A stretch of 36,566 nucleotides of DNA, taken from contig JAUWZD010000041.1 in the NCBI GenBank assembly GCA_030615505.1, positions 1 to 36,566 of the forward strand, written 5' to 3'. This DNA comes from Spirochaetales bacterium. GTDB lineage: Bacteria > Spirochaetota > Spirochaetia > SZUA-6 > DRHE01. Shown here one piece after another: positions 26,054-33,379 of this stretch. Position 1 is the stretch's first letter. Every line of letters starts with the position of its first letter. The position numbers and the translations under genes are program-made. The notes beneath the pieces are model-generated. The model had not been told where the DNA came from. It worked only from the letters and a program-made list of their open reading frames with translations, and searched no databases.

Positions 26054-26082
26054 ATTATACTGAAGATTCTGTCCAATTTCAA
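26054..26082 (-). promoter_or_regulatory. Promoter of the DeoR-family gene
   Basis: Minus-strand TTGAAA, 17-base spacer, TATAAT; the -10 is about 28 bases before the ATG. Confidence 0.65.
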
Positions 26083-26121
26083 GAAAAAAACTAAAAAATG
26101 TTAAAAAAATAACAAAAAAGC

Positions 26122-26150
26122 TTGATTTAAACCCAATTATATGTAATAAT
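26122..26150 (+). promoter_or_regulatory. Candidate promoter of the microcompartment operon
   Basis: TTGATT (26122-26127) followed at 16-17 bases by TAATAAT. The surrounding DNA is very AT-rich, so alternative -10 boxes (for example near 26168) cannot be excluded. Confidence 0.45.
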
Positions 26151-26203
26151 TATAAATATATATGGTATTATAACAATATTAAAGGGCTATTATGTTAATT
26201 ATC

Positions 26204-26219
26204 GCACATTCGATTGTGC
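26204..26219. promoter_or_regulatory. Palindromic site GCACA-N6-TGTGC before the microcompartment operon
   Basis: Perfect five-base arms, 37 bases before the first BMC start codon and downstream of the candidate promoter. Suitable as an operator for the divergent DeoR regulator; not a terminator since no T-run follows. Confidence 0.45.
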
Positions 26220-26255
26220 AAAATCTGGGAGAAGTAAGGTTTATTAGGAGGAGTT

Positions 26256-26558
26256 ATGGCTGATGTGTATTTAGATGCTTTGGGTATGATAGAGACGAGG
26301 GGTTTTGCAGCTATGGTTGAAGCTTCGGATGCCATGGTCAAGGCGGCGAGGGTAGAATTAACAGAATACGAGAAGACAGGCGGAGGCTATATTACATCTA
26401 TTGTCCGGGGAGATGTAGCAGCAGTCCGGGCTGCCCTTGATGCAGGGAGCCGGGCTGCTGAGAGAGTGGGAGAGGTAATTTCTGTGCATATTATTCCAAG
26501 GCCCCACAGTAATGTGGATGAGGTTCTTCCTTTGGGAAGAAGACCAAAGAAGGGTTGA
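26256..26558 (+). CDS. Microcompartment hexameric shell protein BMC-H, copy 1
   Basis: 100 residues, single Pfam-BMC domain. [24 protein letters not shown], the pore-lining loop KTGGGY at about 46-51, [16 protein letters not shown] and SVHIIPRPH are standard for facet-forming hexamers. It is first in the operon and has a strong TTAGGAGGAG ribosome site, consistent with being the most abundant shell component. The first 276 bases are about 96% identical to copy 2 at 27224; the C-terminal tails differ (RRPKKG here). Confidence 0.97.
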   Translation: MADVYLDALGMIETRGFAAMVEASDAMVKAARVELTEYEKTGGGYITSIVRGDVAAVRAALDAGSRAAERVGEVISVHIIPRPHSNVDEVLPLGRRPKKG

Positions 26559-26562
26559 GAAA

Positions 26563-27195
26563 ATGATTGACTTGAGGACCTACATTTTTCTCGATTCTCT
26601 TCAGTACCAGATGGCTTCCTTTCTTGCAACAGTCTCAAAGGGTTATTTTCCTGTAGCTGAGCAGGCCTGCATGATTGTGGAGATATCTCCGGGTATTGAG
26701 ATAAACCGCTTTACGGATATCGCTTTAAAGGCCACAAATGTCACACCGGGCATACAGATCGTCGAAAGGCTATTCGGACTCCTGGAGGTGCACTCAGACA
26801 ATCAGGCGGATGCCAGGCAGGCCGGAGCTGCGATACTTAAAGAACTAGGCTTAACCGAAGAAGACCGGATGAAGCCGCGCGTGCTGACCAGCCAGCTCAT
26901 AAAAAACATCGACGATCATCACGCCCAGCTTATCAATAAGATACGCTACGGCAACATGGTTTTAAAGGGCGACACACTATACGTGCTGGAGATAGAGCCG
27001 GCAGGTTATGCCTACTATGCGGCGAATGAAGCTGAAAAAGCTTCTCACATTAACATCATTAATGTGAGTGGATTCGGAAGATTCGGCCGCATCTATATTG
27101 CGGGCAAAGAAGCGGAAGTATTGATAAGCAAGGAGATTGTGGAATCACGTCTGGCCAGTGTTTCCGGCAAGGAACCGGAAGGTCAGGAGGAATAG
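26563..27195 (+). CDS. Trimeric shell protein BMC-T, double-stacking type
   Basis: 210 residues with two fused BMC domains. It begins [21 protein letters not shown] and contains [31 protein letters not shown], then [34 protein letters not shown] split over the second domain. This pattern matches the BMC-T proteins of Haliangium-type shells, in which two trimers stack and a gated central pore forms an airlock for large substrates and cofactors. The ATG at 26563 is used, not the GTG-type extension upstream, because the family begins at this point. Four bases separate it from the copy-1 BMC-H stop. Confidence 0.93.
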   Translation: MIDLRTYIFLDSLQYQMASFLATVSKGYFPVAEQACMIVEISPGIEINRFTDIALKATNVTPGIQIVERLFGLLEVHSDNQADARQAGAAILKELGLTEEDRMKPRVLTSQLIKNIDDHHAQLINKIRYGNMVLKGDTLYVLEIEPAGYAYYAANEAEKASHINIINVSGFGRFGRIYIAGKEAEVLISKEIVESRLASVSGKEPEGQEE

Positions 27196-27223
27196 CCCAT
27201 TAGGAGGATTAGGAGGATATGAA

Positions 27224-27556
27224 ATGGCTGATGTGCATTTAGATGCTTTGGGTATGATAGAGACGAGGGGTTTTGCAGCTATGGTTGAAGCCTCGGATGC
27301 CATGGTCAAGGCAGCTAGGGTAGAATTAACAGGATACGAGAAGACAGGCGGAGGCTATGTTACATCTATTGTCCGGGGAGATGTAGCAGCAGTCCGGGCT
27401 GCCCTTGATGCCGGGAGCCGGGCTGCTGAGAGAGTGGGAGAGGTAATTTCCGTACATGTTATTCCAAGGCCCCACAGTAATGTGGATGAGGTGCTTCCTT
27501 TGGGAAAAGGACCGGTGTCTGCCGGCTCTAAAGCTCCGGGCATGAATAAGGGTTAA
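27224..27556 (+). CDS. Microcompartment hexameric shell protein BMC-H, copy 2
   Basis: 110 residues, same BMC domain as copy 1 with four substitutions in the first 93 residues (Y/H, E/G, I/V, I/V). The tail is longer and different ([17 protein letters not shown]). Two tandem Shine-Dalgarno sequences, TTAGGAGGATTAGGAGGAT, precede the ATG at 27224; the upstream frame extension to 27137 is discounted. Gene conversion or recent duplication explains the DNA identity to copy 1. Confidence 0.97.
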   Translation: MADVHLDALGMIETRGFAAMVEASDAMVKAARVELTGYEKTGGGYVTSIVRGDVAAVRAALDAGSRAAERVGEVISVHVIPRPHSNVDEVLPLGKGPVSAGSKAPGMNKG

Positions 27557-27566
27557 ACAATACGAT

Positions 27567-27872
27567 ATGGTATTGGCTAAAGTAGTAGGTACAGTTGTCT
27601 CCACAAGTAAAGAACCCAGGATTGAAGGAATCAAGTTTCTTCTCCTTGAAAAGATCGATCCTGCCACAATGGATGGAAAAGAGGATTACGTCGTGGCTAT
27701 GGACAGTGTTGGAGCAGGTTTGGGAGAGATCGTGTTCTATGTTTCAGGCAGCAGCTCGAGGATGACCCGGGTTACTGAAGGCAAACCCAGTGATGCTGCA
27801 ATCGTTGCAATCGTAGACAATATAGATCTGAAGGGGCAGCCCGTATACAGGAAGGATCGGGAGCGGTCATGA
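27567..27872 (+). CDS. Pentameric vertex protein BMC-P, EutN/CcmL family, 1 of 4
   Basis: 101 residues, EutN/CcmL beta barrel: [20 protein letters not shown] at the start, [30 protein letters not shown], and [13 protein letters not shown] at the end. Pentamers of this family cap the shell vertices. Eleven bases after BMC-H copy 2; its last four bases overlap the next gene as ATGA. Confidence 0.96.
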   Translation: MVLAKVVGTVVSTSKEPRIEGIKFLLLEKIDPATMDGKEDYVVAMDSVGAGLGEIVFYVSGSSSRMTRVTEGKPSDAAIVAIVDNIDLKGQPVYRKDRERS

Positions 27873-28156
27873 TCTTCGGAACAATTGCAGGTACTGTTGT
27901 AAGCACTAAAAGAAGCGATCATATCCGCGGCGCAAAATATTTATTAATTGAAACATGCACATGTAGGGGAAAAGGAAAGGGAACCTATCTTGTGGTCCTG
28001 GATACCCTGGGAGCAGGCGAGGGTGAGCTTGTTATCCTTTCCCAGGGAAGCTCAGCAAGGCAGACGGAGATCAGTAAGAATAAGCCTGTAGATGCAATAG
28101 TAGTCGGTATCGTGGATGTGGTAGATGAGCAGGGCAAAGTTGTATTCAGAAAGTAA
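27869..28156 (+). CDS. Pentameric vertex protein BMC-P, 2 of 4
   Basis: 95 residues, same fold: [61 protein letters not shown]. It carries an unusual [10 protein letters not shown] insert between the second and third strands, giving two Cys in a loop. ATG overlaps the previous stop; the following PduS-like gene starts inside its 3' end. Confidence 0.95.
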   Translation: MIFGTIAGTVVSTKRSDHIRGAKYLLIETCTCRGKGKGTYLVVLDTLGAGEGELVILSQGSSARQTEISKNKPVDAIVVGIVDVVDEQGKVVFRK

Positions 28157-29429
28157 AGCAGAAGAGCTTCCTGCTCTTGAAAGCGCCCGGAGTATGGGTG
28201 TGATAATCCCGGTAAGGCCACATCGGGCGGGAACCTATTTTTGCAGCACAGTTATTGTTGCTTCTAAAGAGCCTTTTGGCCATGTGGATACATATCTTCT
28301 CGAAGAACAAGGAGAGAAGGTTGTTCAGGGGCTTAAGCTGGCCATGTCAGCTTTAAGAGCTGAGCAGGGCATTGTAGCAGTAAAGATAACAGGGGCTTTT
28401 GCGGCTTTGGATAAAATCCTGCAGGATAGATCGAATATCAGAGCTCACCTGCTTGAGGATTTCTATCCTGCTTCATATCTATTGCTGAATAGCGATCTCT
28501 CTGGAGATGACTGCCTGGCATATGATCCGGAAACCCTGGCCAATCTATACGATGCCCGGGAGAGAGGGATACCTGTAACCAGGAAGCTTGTAAGCTGTAC
28601 AGGTGAGGTCGCAAAGCCCTCTATTATTATTGCCCCGCTTGGGACTTCTTTCAGAGAGCTTATTGAGCTCTGCGGAGGTGCGACAACAGACGAGTTTGTT
28701 ATTCTGAACGGCAATCCCATGCATAGTGATGTAATTTTAGATATAGATACACCTGTTGAAAAGGGAACAAGCGGGATCCTCGTTCTGGCCCGTGATCATG
28801 AGCTGATTCGAAAAGCTCTGATGCCTGTAGAGTTCGTTATCAAGAGGATAAAATCGGTTTGTACTCAGTGTGGGTTTTGTACCGAGCTCTGCCCTGTGTA
28901 CCTTACAGGCTGTGAACTCACCCCGCATACGATCATCAGGCAGATCATCTCCGGAACTGTCAGCGAGGAGGACTGTATCCTGAGCTCTATGCTCTGCATA
29001 GGCTGCGGTCTGTGCGACATAATCTGTCCTGTGGGGCTTAATCCCCAATCCATTATCAGGACCATCCAGCAGAGCTTGAGAGACAGGGGAGTTTCTCAGA
29101 ACAATGAGAAGGAAAGAGGGAAGCCTCTAAATATGGCTTCTGTTCGGAGCTTCCGCAGAATTCCGACCCAAGTGGTTATCAACAGGCTTGATCTTCAGAA
29201 ATACAACCAGCCGCTTTGGGTGAGGAGCTGTGAAGCAAACCCGGACCAGGTAGAGCTGCTCTTAAGGCAGGTCGGCTCAAACCCGGTTCCCCTTGTTCGG
29301 GTAGGAGATAAGGTTAGTGAGGGAGATCTCGTTGTGCGAGGACTTGATCCGGGGGATGTAACACTGCATGCCAGTATCAGCGGCACAGTCACCTTAGTAG
29401 ATGAAAAGAGGATCATTATTGCAGCTTAA
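28125..29429 (+). CDS. PduS-like Fe-S electron carrier of the microcompartment
   Basis: 434 residues. The central part has two [4Fe-4S] motifs, C246-x2-C-x2-C-x3-C256-P and C291-x2-C-x2-C-x3-C301-P, typical of PduS/RnfC. A C-terminal barrel-sandwich (VGDKVSEGDLVVRG, LHASISGTV) follows. PduS carries FMN and two clusters and moves electrons from NADH inside the compartment to outside acceptors. Here the N-terminal glycine-rich nucleotide site (GxxGAGGAGFPT in PduS) is replaced by GVIIPVRPHRAGTY, so NADH/FMN binding may be changed. The ATG at 28125 overlaps the previous gene by 32 bases; a TTG at 28140 is an alternative. It is followed by the PduT-like protein, its usual partner. Confidence 0.88.
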   Translation: MSRAKLYSESKAEELPALESARSMGVIIPVRPHRAGTYFCSTVIVASKEPFGHVDTYLLEEQGEKVVQGLKLAMSALRAEQGIVAVKITGAFAALDKILQDRSNIRAHLLEDFYPASYLLLNSDLSGDDCLAYDPETLANLYDARERGIPVTRKLVSCTGEVAKPSIIIAPLGTSFRELIELCGGATTDEFVILNGNPMHSDVILDIDTPVEKGTSGILVLARDHELIRKALMPVEFVIKRIKSVCTQCGFCTELCPVYLTGCELTPHTIIRQIISGTVSEEDCILSSMLCIGCGLCDIICPVGLNPQSIIRTIQQSLRDRGVSQNNEKERGKPLNMASVRSFRRIPTQVVINRLDLQKYNQPLWVRSCEANPDQVELLLRQVGSNPVPLVRVGDKVSEGDLVVRGLDPGDVTLHASISGTVTLVDEKRIIIAA

Positions 29430-29439
29430 GAAAGGACAG

Positions 29440-30018
29440 ATGGAAAATGCAGTTATTGGTGTACTTGAGTTTAACAGCATCGCAGTTGGAATACATGCCC
29501 TGGACAGTATGGTAAAAGCTGCGCCTATTAGGATAGTTATGGCAAAGACAATCTGCCCGGGGAAATATGTAATAATTGTAACCGGGGATGTGGCTTCAGT
29601 GGATGCATCTTTAACTTCAGGTAAAGAAAGCGAACCGGGCTGCTTGATAGATGAGCTTTTCATTCCGAACTTAAACGAGCAGATTATTCCGGCCATGGAG
29701 CGCATACAGAGAATAGATATATGGGATGCCCTGGGTGTGATAGAGTCCTTTTCAGTCACAGCGAGCATTGAGGCAGGGGATACTGCTGCCAAAGAAGCTC
29801 AAGTCAAGATACCTGATATCAGGCTGGCTGAGAGTATTGGCGGGAAATCCTATGTAAAGATGATCGGCAGCATTGAAGCGGTAGAAGCAGCTATGCGGGC
29901 CGGGGTAAAGGTAGTGCAAGCAAGGGGTCTGCTCTGCAGGAAGGTAGTGATCCCGCAGCCCCACCCTGATATCAGGCCTTTCATTCTGCAGCTTAGGAGT
30001 GATTATGGAGATAAGTGA
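29440..30018 (+). CDS. PduT-like BMC-T shell protein with Fe-S pore Cys
   Basis: 192 residues with two BMC domains. The first has KTICPGKY with Cys39, equal to the pore Cys38 of PduT that binds a [4Fe-4S] cluster at the trimer axis. The second starts GVIESFSVTASIEAGDTAAKEAQV and has GGKSYVKMIGSIEAVEAAMRAG. It probably passes electrons from the PduS-like protein across the shell. The start is the ATG at 29440, with AAAGGAC upstream; the frame extension to 29401 overlaps the previous gene and is discounted. Ends 14 bases inside the next gene. Confidence 0.92.
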   Translation: MENAVIGVLEFNSIAVGIHALDSMVKAAPIRIVMAKTICPGKYVIIVTGDVASVDASLTSGKESEPGCLIDELFIPNLNEQIIPAMERIQRIDIWDALGVIESFSVTASIEAGDTAAKEAQVKIPDIRLAESIGGKSYVKMIGSIEAVEAAMRAGVKVVQARGLLCRKVVIPQPHPDIRPFILQLRSDYGDK

Positions 30019-31420
30019 ACAGAGTGTAAGATTTCTCGTTGAAGAGGTTGTAAAGAATCTCGACCTGGATGGAATCGATCAATCCGGGGAAAGCTTAAAC
30101 GGTGTTTATTCTGACATCAATAGAGCGGTGGAAGCGGCAGTTACAGCCCACAGGGAGCTAATGAGCCTGGCCCTGGAGAAGCGGGGAGAAACGATCACAG
30201 CCATGAGGGAAGCTGTTCTATCACATCTGGAAGAAATCTCCGGTATGGCTGTTGAGGAAACAGGTATGGGCCGCAAAAAGGACAAAGTGCAGAAGAACCG
30301 GGTAGCCGCACTAAAAACCCCAGGCATCGAGGATCTTCAGCCTGTTTCCTATACAGATGATCACGGTTTAACCCTTGTTGAGCACGCGCCATTTGGAGTG
30401 ATAGGCGCAATTGCCCCGAGCACAAACCCCACTGAAACTATTATAAGCAACTGTATAGGTATGATAGCCGCGGGCAACTCGGTAGTCTTTAATCCTCACC
30501 CTGTAGCAAAACGGGTCTCCTGTTTCACGATTTCCCTCTTGAACCAGGCGATACAGCAAGCGGGCGGTCCTGCCAGTGTGATATGCACTATTGAAAATCC
30601 GACCATAGAGACAGCCCAGAGAATGATGGCGCATCCGGATATTGCCCTGCTCGTAGTAACAGGCGGGCCGGGGGTGGTGAGGGAAGCCCTGAAGAGTACA
30701 AAGAAGGTGATCGCAGCCGGACCTGGGAATCCCCCCTGTGTGGTGGATGAAACAGCCGATTTGATCAAAGCGGGCAGGGATATTGTCAGCGGCGCAGGTA
30801 TAGACAATAATATTATCTGTATATGTGAAAAGGAGATTCTAGCTGTTTCTTCTATAGTCGATTCCCTGAAGAACGAGCTTATAAAAAACGGTGCTTTTGA
30901 GCTCAACAAAGAGCAGACGGATCAGATTACTAAAATGGTTATTGCAGACCCCGGGAGGCCCGGCCATGAAGGCGCAGCCAATAAGAAGTATGTAGGCAAG
31001 GATGCAGCGGTAATTGCCGGGGAAATCGGACTCGATATTCCTCAACAAACCAGGATACTCATCTGCGAGGTTGGACAGGATCACCCCCTGGTCTGGACAG
31101 AGCAGTTGATGCCTGTGATTCCTTTAGTCCGCATGAGCAATGTGGATGAAGCTATAGACTTTGCTGTTCAGTGCGAGCACGGTTTCCGACATACAGCAGT
31201 GATGCATTCGAAGAACATTGAGAAGCTTTCCCGGATGGCTAAGGTAATTAACTGTTCACTTTTTGTGAAGAATGGGTCGGCTTACAACGGGCTTGGTCTT
31301 GGAGGGGCAGGTTTTACATCCTTTACCATAGCCAGTCCAACAGGCGAGGGCTTTACAAGGGCACGGACCTTTACACGTGAGAGGCGCTGTGCGTTGATCG
31401 ACTACTTTCGGATCGTATGA
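30005..31420 (+). CDS. CoA-acylating aldehyde dehydrogenase (PduP/EutE type), microcompartment signature enzyme
   Basis: 471 residues. It oxidises a short aldehyde with NAD and CoA to acyl-CoA. The catalytic Cys is C272 in DNNIIC-ICEKE, aligned with NNLPC of PduP; APSTNPTETIISN and GPGNPPCVVD are the CoA/NAD-binding segments. The N-terminus, ISEQSVRFLVEEVVKNLDL, is an amphipathic helix of the encapsulation-peptide type, followed by a Gly/Ser-containing linker. The ATG at 30005 (GGAG five bases upstream) is preferred to GTG at 29999. In this operon the aldehyde is most likely acetaldehyde from DeoC or the class II aldolase. Confidence 0.95.
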   Translation: MEISEQSVRFLVEEVVKNLDLDGIDQSGESLNGVYSDINRAVEAAVTAHRELMSLALEKRGETITAMREAVLSHLEEISGMAVEETGMGRKKDKVQKNRVAALKTPGIEDLQPVSYTDDHGLTLVEHAPFGVIGAIAPSTNPTETIISNCIGMIAAGNSVVFNPHPVAKRVSCFTISLLNQAIQQAGGPASVICTIENPTIETAQRMMAHPDIALLVVTGGPGVVREALKSTKKVIAAGPGNPPCVVDETADLIKAGRDIVSGAGIDNNIICICEKEILAVSSIVDSLKNELIKNGAFELNKEQTDQITKMVIADPGRPGHEGAANKKYVGKDAAVIAGEIGLDIPQQTRILICEVGQDHPLVWTEQLMPVIPLVRMSNVDEAIDFAVQCEHGFRHTAVMHSKNIEKLSRMAKVINCSLFVKNGSAYNGLGLGGAGFTSFTIASPTGEGFTRARTFTRERRCALIDYFRIV

Positions 31421-31427
31421 GGAGAGT

Positions 31428-31700
31428 ATGAAGCTTGGCAAGGTAATAGGAACTGTCGTGTGCTCCCAGAAGGAGGGTTCTTTTGAAGGGATTAAGCTTC
31501 TTCTGGTTCAGCCCCTTTCAGAGGAGCTAAAGGGTTCAGGCGATCCTATTGTAGCCTGCGATGCAGTGCAGGCAGGATTGAATGATGTGTTGATCTATGA
31601 AGGAGGAAGGGAGGCTGCTTTGAGTCTGGAAAACTGGTTTAATCCTTCCGATGCAACGATCATGGGTATTGTGGATCAGGTAAACAGGAGCGGGTCATGA
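31428..31700 (+). CDS. Pentameric vertex protein BMC-P, 3 of 4
   Basis: 90 residues, EutN/CcmL family: KLGKVIGTVVCSQKEGSFEG, LLLVQPL, VACDAVQAGLNDVLIYEGG, DATIMGIVDQVN. The usual GSSAR loop is replaced by GGREAAL. Seven bases after the dehydrogenase; its stop overlaps the next start as ATGA. Confidence 0.95.
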   Translation: MKLGKVIGTVVCSQKEGSFEGIKLLLVQPLSEELKGSGDPIVACDAVQAGLNDVLIYEGGREAALSLENWFNPSDATIMGIVDQVNRSGS

Positions 31701-31972
31701 TCTTAGGCCGGGTTATCGGTAATGTTGTATCGACAATTAAGCTGAGAGTCCTGGAAGGTTATAAGATTCTTATTGTCCAGCCTATAGATCCAAATGAAAG
31801 GCCTATAGGAAAATCGTTGCTTGCCCTGGATATGGTCCAGGCCGGGGAAGGCGACAAAGTTCTAGTGCTCGATGAAGGGAACTCGGGAAGAATGATCCTG
31901 GGGGATCCCATGGCGCCGGTCAGGACAGTGATCGTAGGAATTGTGGATGAGGTAAATAGGATAGATGAGTGA
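31697..31972 (+). CDS. Pentameric vertex protein BMC-P, 4 of 4
   Basis: 91 residues: ILGRVIGNVVSTIKLRVLEGYK, ILIVQPIDP, ALDMVQAGEGDKVLVLDEGNSGR, VIVGIVDEVN, an orthodox EutN/CcmL sequence. Overlaps the RpiB-like gene by 8 bases. Closest by eye to copy 3, the two forming a second pair separate from copies 1 and 2. Confidence 0.96.
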   Translation: MILGRVIGNVVSTIKLRVLEGYKILIVQPIDPNERPIGKSLLALDMVQAGEGDKVLVLDEGNSGRMILGDPMAPVRTVIVGIVDEVNRIDE

Positions 31973-32519
31973 AGATAGAGAAGATAGAGGAAAAATTATT
32001 CAGAATATAGTGAGCGGTCTTCATACACTCGGTATGAAGAAAGAAAGTTCGGATACTGATAATTTGAAAGACCACGTGCTCCGTGTAGCACTGGGTTCGG
32101 ATCACGGCGGTTTCGAGACTAAAGAGGCCCTTAAAGCCTATTTGAAGACCCTTGGCTACAGGATTACCGATGTAGGAACTTTCAGTAAAGATAGTGTGGA
32201 TTACCCTGACTTTGCTGTAAAAGTTGCCCGTAAGGTGGCAAGCAGTGAGTGTGAACGGGGTATTATGATTGACGGAGCCGGGATTGGCTCATCCATGGTC
32301 TGCAATAAGGTGAGGGGCATCCGGGCTGCCCTATGCTACAACATCCAGACCGTTATCAACAGCAGGGAGCATAATAATGCCAATTTGCTTACCCTTGGAG
32401 GGCCGCTCCATACTAAGGATGAGCTCTGCAAAATGGCCAGAGTCTGGTTGGAAACCCGTTTTACCGGAGGCAGGCACTGGCCAAGAATCAATAAGATGAT
32501 GGCAGTGGAAAGAACGTAA
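31965..32519 (+). CDS. rpiB: RpiB/LacAB-family sugar-phosphate isomerase with N-terminal targeting extension
   Basis: 184 residues. The core from residue 40 is RpiB/Lac[20 protein letters not shown] (phosphate and ring-opening His), [29 protein letters not shown] and [13 protein letters not shown], ending [10 protein letters not shown]. The residue equal to the catalytic Cys66 of E. coli RpiB is Asp103 (MIDGAGIG), as in LacB, so the substrate may not be ribose-5-phosphate. The first 39 residues are extra; [17 protein letters not shown] can form an amphipathic helix and, with the following polar linker, looks like an encapsulation peptide. It lies between BMC-P 4 and DeoC and should be cargo. 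Confidence 0.88.
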   Translation: MSEDREDRGKIIQNIVSGLHTLGMKKESSDTDNLKDHVLRVALGSDHGGFETKEALKAYLKTLGYRITDVGTFSKDSVDYPDFAVKVARKVASSECERGIMIDGAGIGSSMVCNKVRGIRAALCYNIQTVINSREHNNANLLTLGGPLHTKDELCKMARVWLETRFTGGRHWPRINKMMAVERT

Positions 32520-32533
32520 GAAGGGATAGATTT

Positions 32534-33361
32534 ATGGATAAAAAAGAACTTGTAGAACGTATTACTAAGGAAGTCCTGGTCAGGCTCAATGAGCAGAACC
32601 GTACGGTGGAGCTTTCCGGACAGTCTACAGGACAGACTGCTGTTGCTGAACCGAGTGGATCGTCAGGTTCTAAAGTGAGAGTTCCGGCGGATATTGCTCC
32701 CTATATTGACCACACCCTGCTCAAACCCCAAGCAACGCGGGATCAGATCGACAAACTCTGCGATGAGGCTGCGGAATATCACTTCTGCTCTGTATGTGTA
32801 AATTCAACCTGGGTTGCCTACTGTGCTAAAAAGCTGCGCGGGACAGGAGTAAAGGTCTGTACAGTAATCGGCTTTCCTTTAGGTGCTATGGACAGCAGAA
32901 GCAAGGGATTTGAAACCCGAAATGCTATCGAAAACGGGGCGGATGAGATCGACATGGTGATCAATGTAGGTGCTTTAAAATCCGGTGACTTAAAGACTGT
33001 AGAAGAAGATATCCGCTGGGTTTTAAGGGCCTGCCGTCCTACCACGGTTTTAAAGGTTATTTTAGAGAATGCCCTGCTGAGCGATGAGGAGAAAGTAATA
33101 GCATGCAGGATCGTGAAAAAAACAGGTGTGGATTTTGTGAAAACCTCAACAGGATTTGCTGAAACCGGAGCATCAGTTGAAGATGTGGCCCTTATGAGGC
33201 GTACCGTAGGTCCCGATATGGGGGTTAAAGCCGCGGGCGGTATACGCAGTTTTGAAGACGCCAAAGACATGATCGATGCAGGGGCTACAAGGATCGGTGT
33301 CAGCGCAAGTGTTGCCATTGTTACTGGTCAGAAGAGCAAATCAAAGTACCAGGCTGTCTGA
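32534..33361 (+). CDS. deoC: Deoxyribose-phosphate aldolase with N-terminal encapsulation peptide
   Basis: 275 residues, class I aldolase cleaving 2-deoxyribose-5-phosphate to glyceraldehyde-3-phosphate and acetaldehyde. Schiff-base Lys203 (VKTSTGF), Lys232 (VKAAGGIRS) and Asp140 ([10 protein letters not shown]) are all present. The catalytic domain starts at about residue 52 ([13 protein letters not shown]). Before it come a helix, [19 protein letters not shown], and a Ser/Gly/Gln-rich linker, the standard layout of a microcompartment encapsulation peptide; ordinary DeoC lacks these 50 residues. ATG start, GAAGGGATAG upstream. Second of three probable cargo enzymes at the operon end. Confidence 0.96.
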   Translation: MDKKELVERITKEVLVRLNEQNRTVELSGQSTGQTAVAEPSGSSGSKVRVPADIAPYIDHTLLKPQATRDQIDKLCDEAAEYHFCSVCVNSTWVAYCAKKLRGTGVKVCTVIGFPLGAMDSRSKGFETRNAIENGADEIDMVINVGALKSGDLKTVEEDIRWVLRACRPTTVLKVILENALLSDEEKVIACRIVKKTGVDFVKTSTGFAETGASVEDVALMRRTVGPDMGVKAAGGIRSFEDAKDMIDAGATRIGVSASVAIVTGQKSKSKYQAV

Positions 33362-33379
33362 TTGAGGTGCTGATTGAGT

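Noticed and set aside
26204-26219. Palindrome as part of a CRISPR or attachment site
   Set aside because: Single copy and located between promoter and first gene; an operator is the simpler reading.
32818-33318. Minus-strand frame of 166 codons
   Set aside because: Antisense shadow of deoC.
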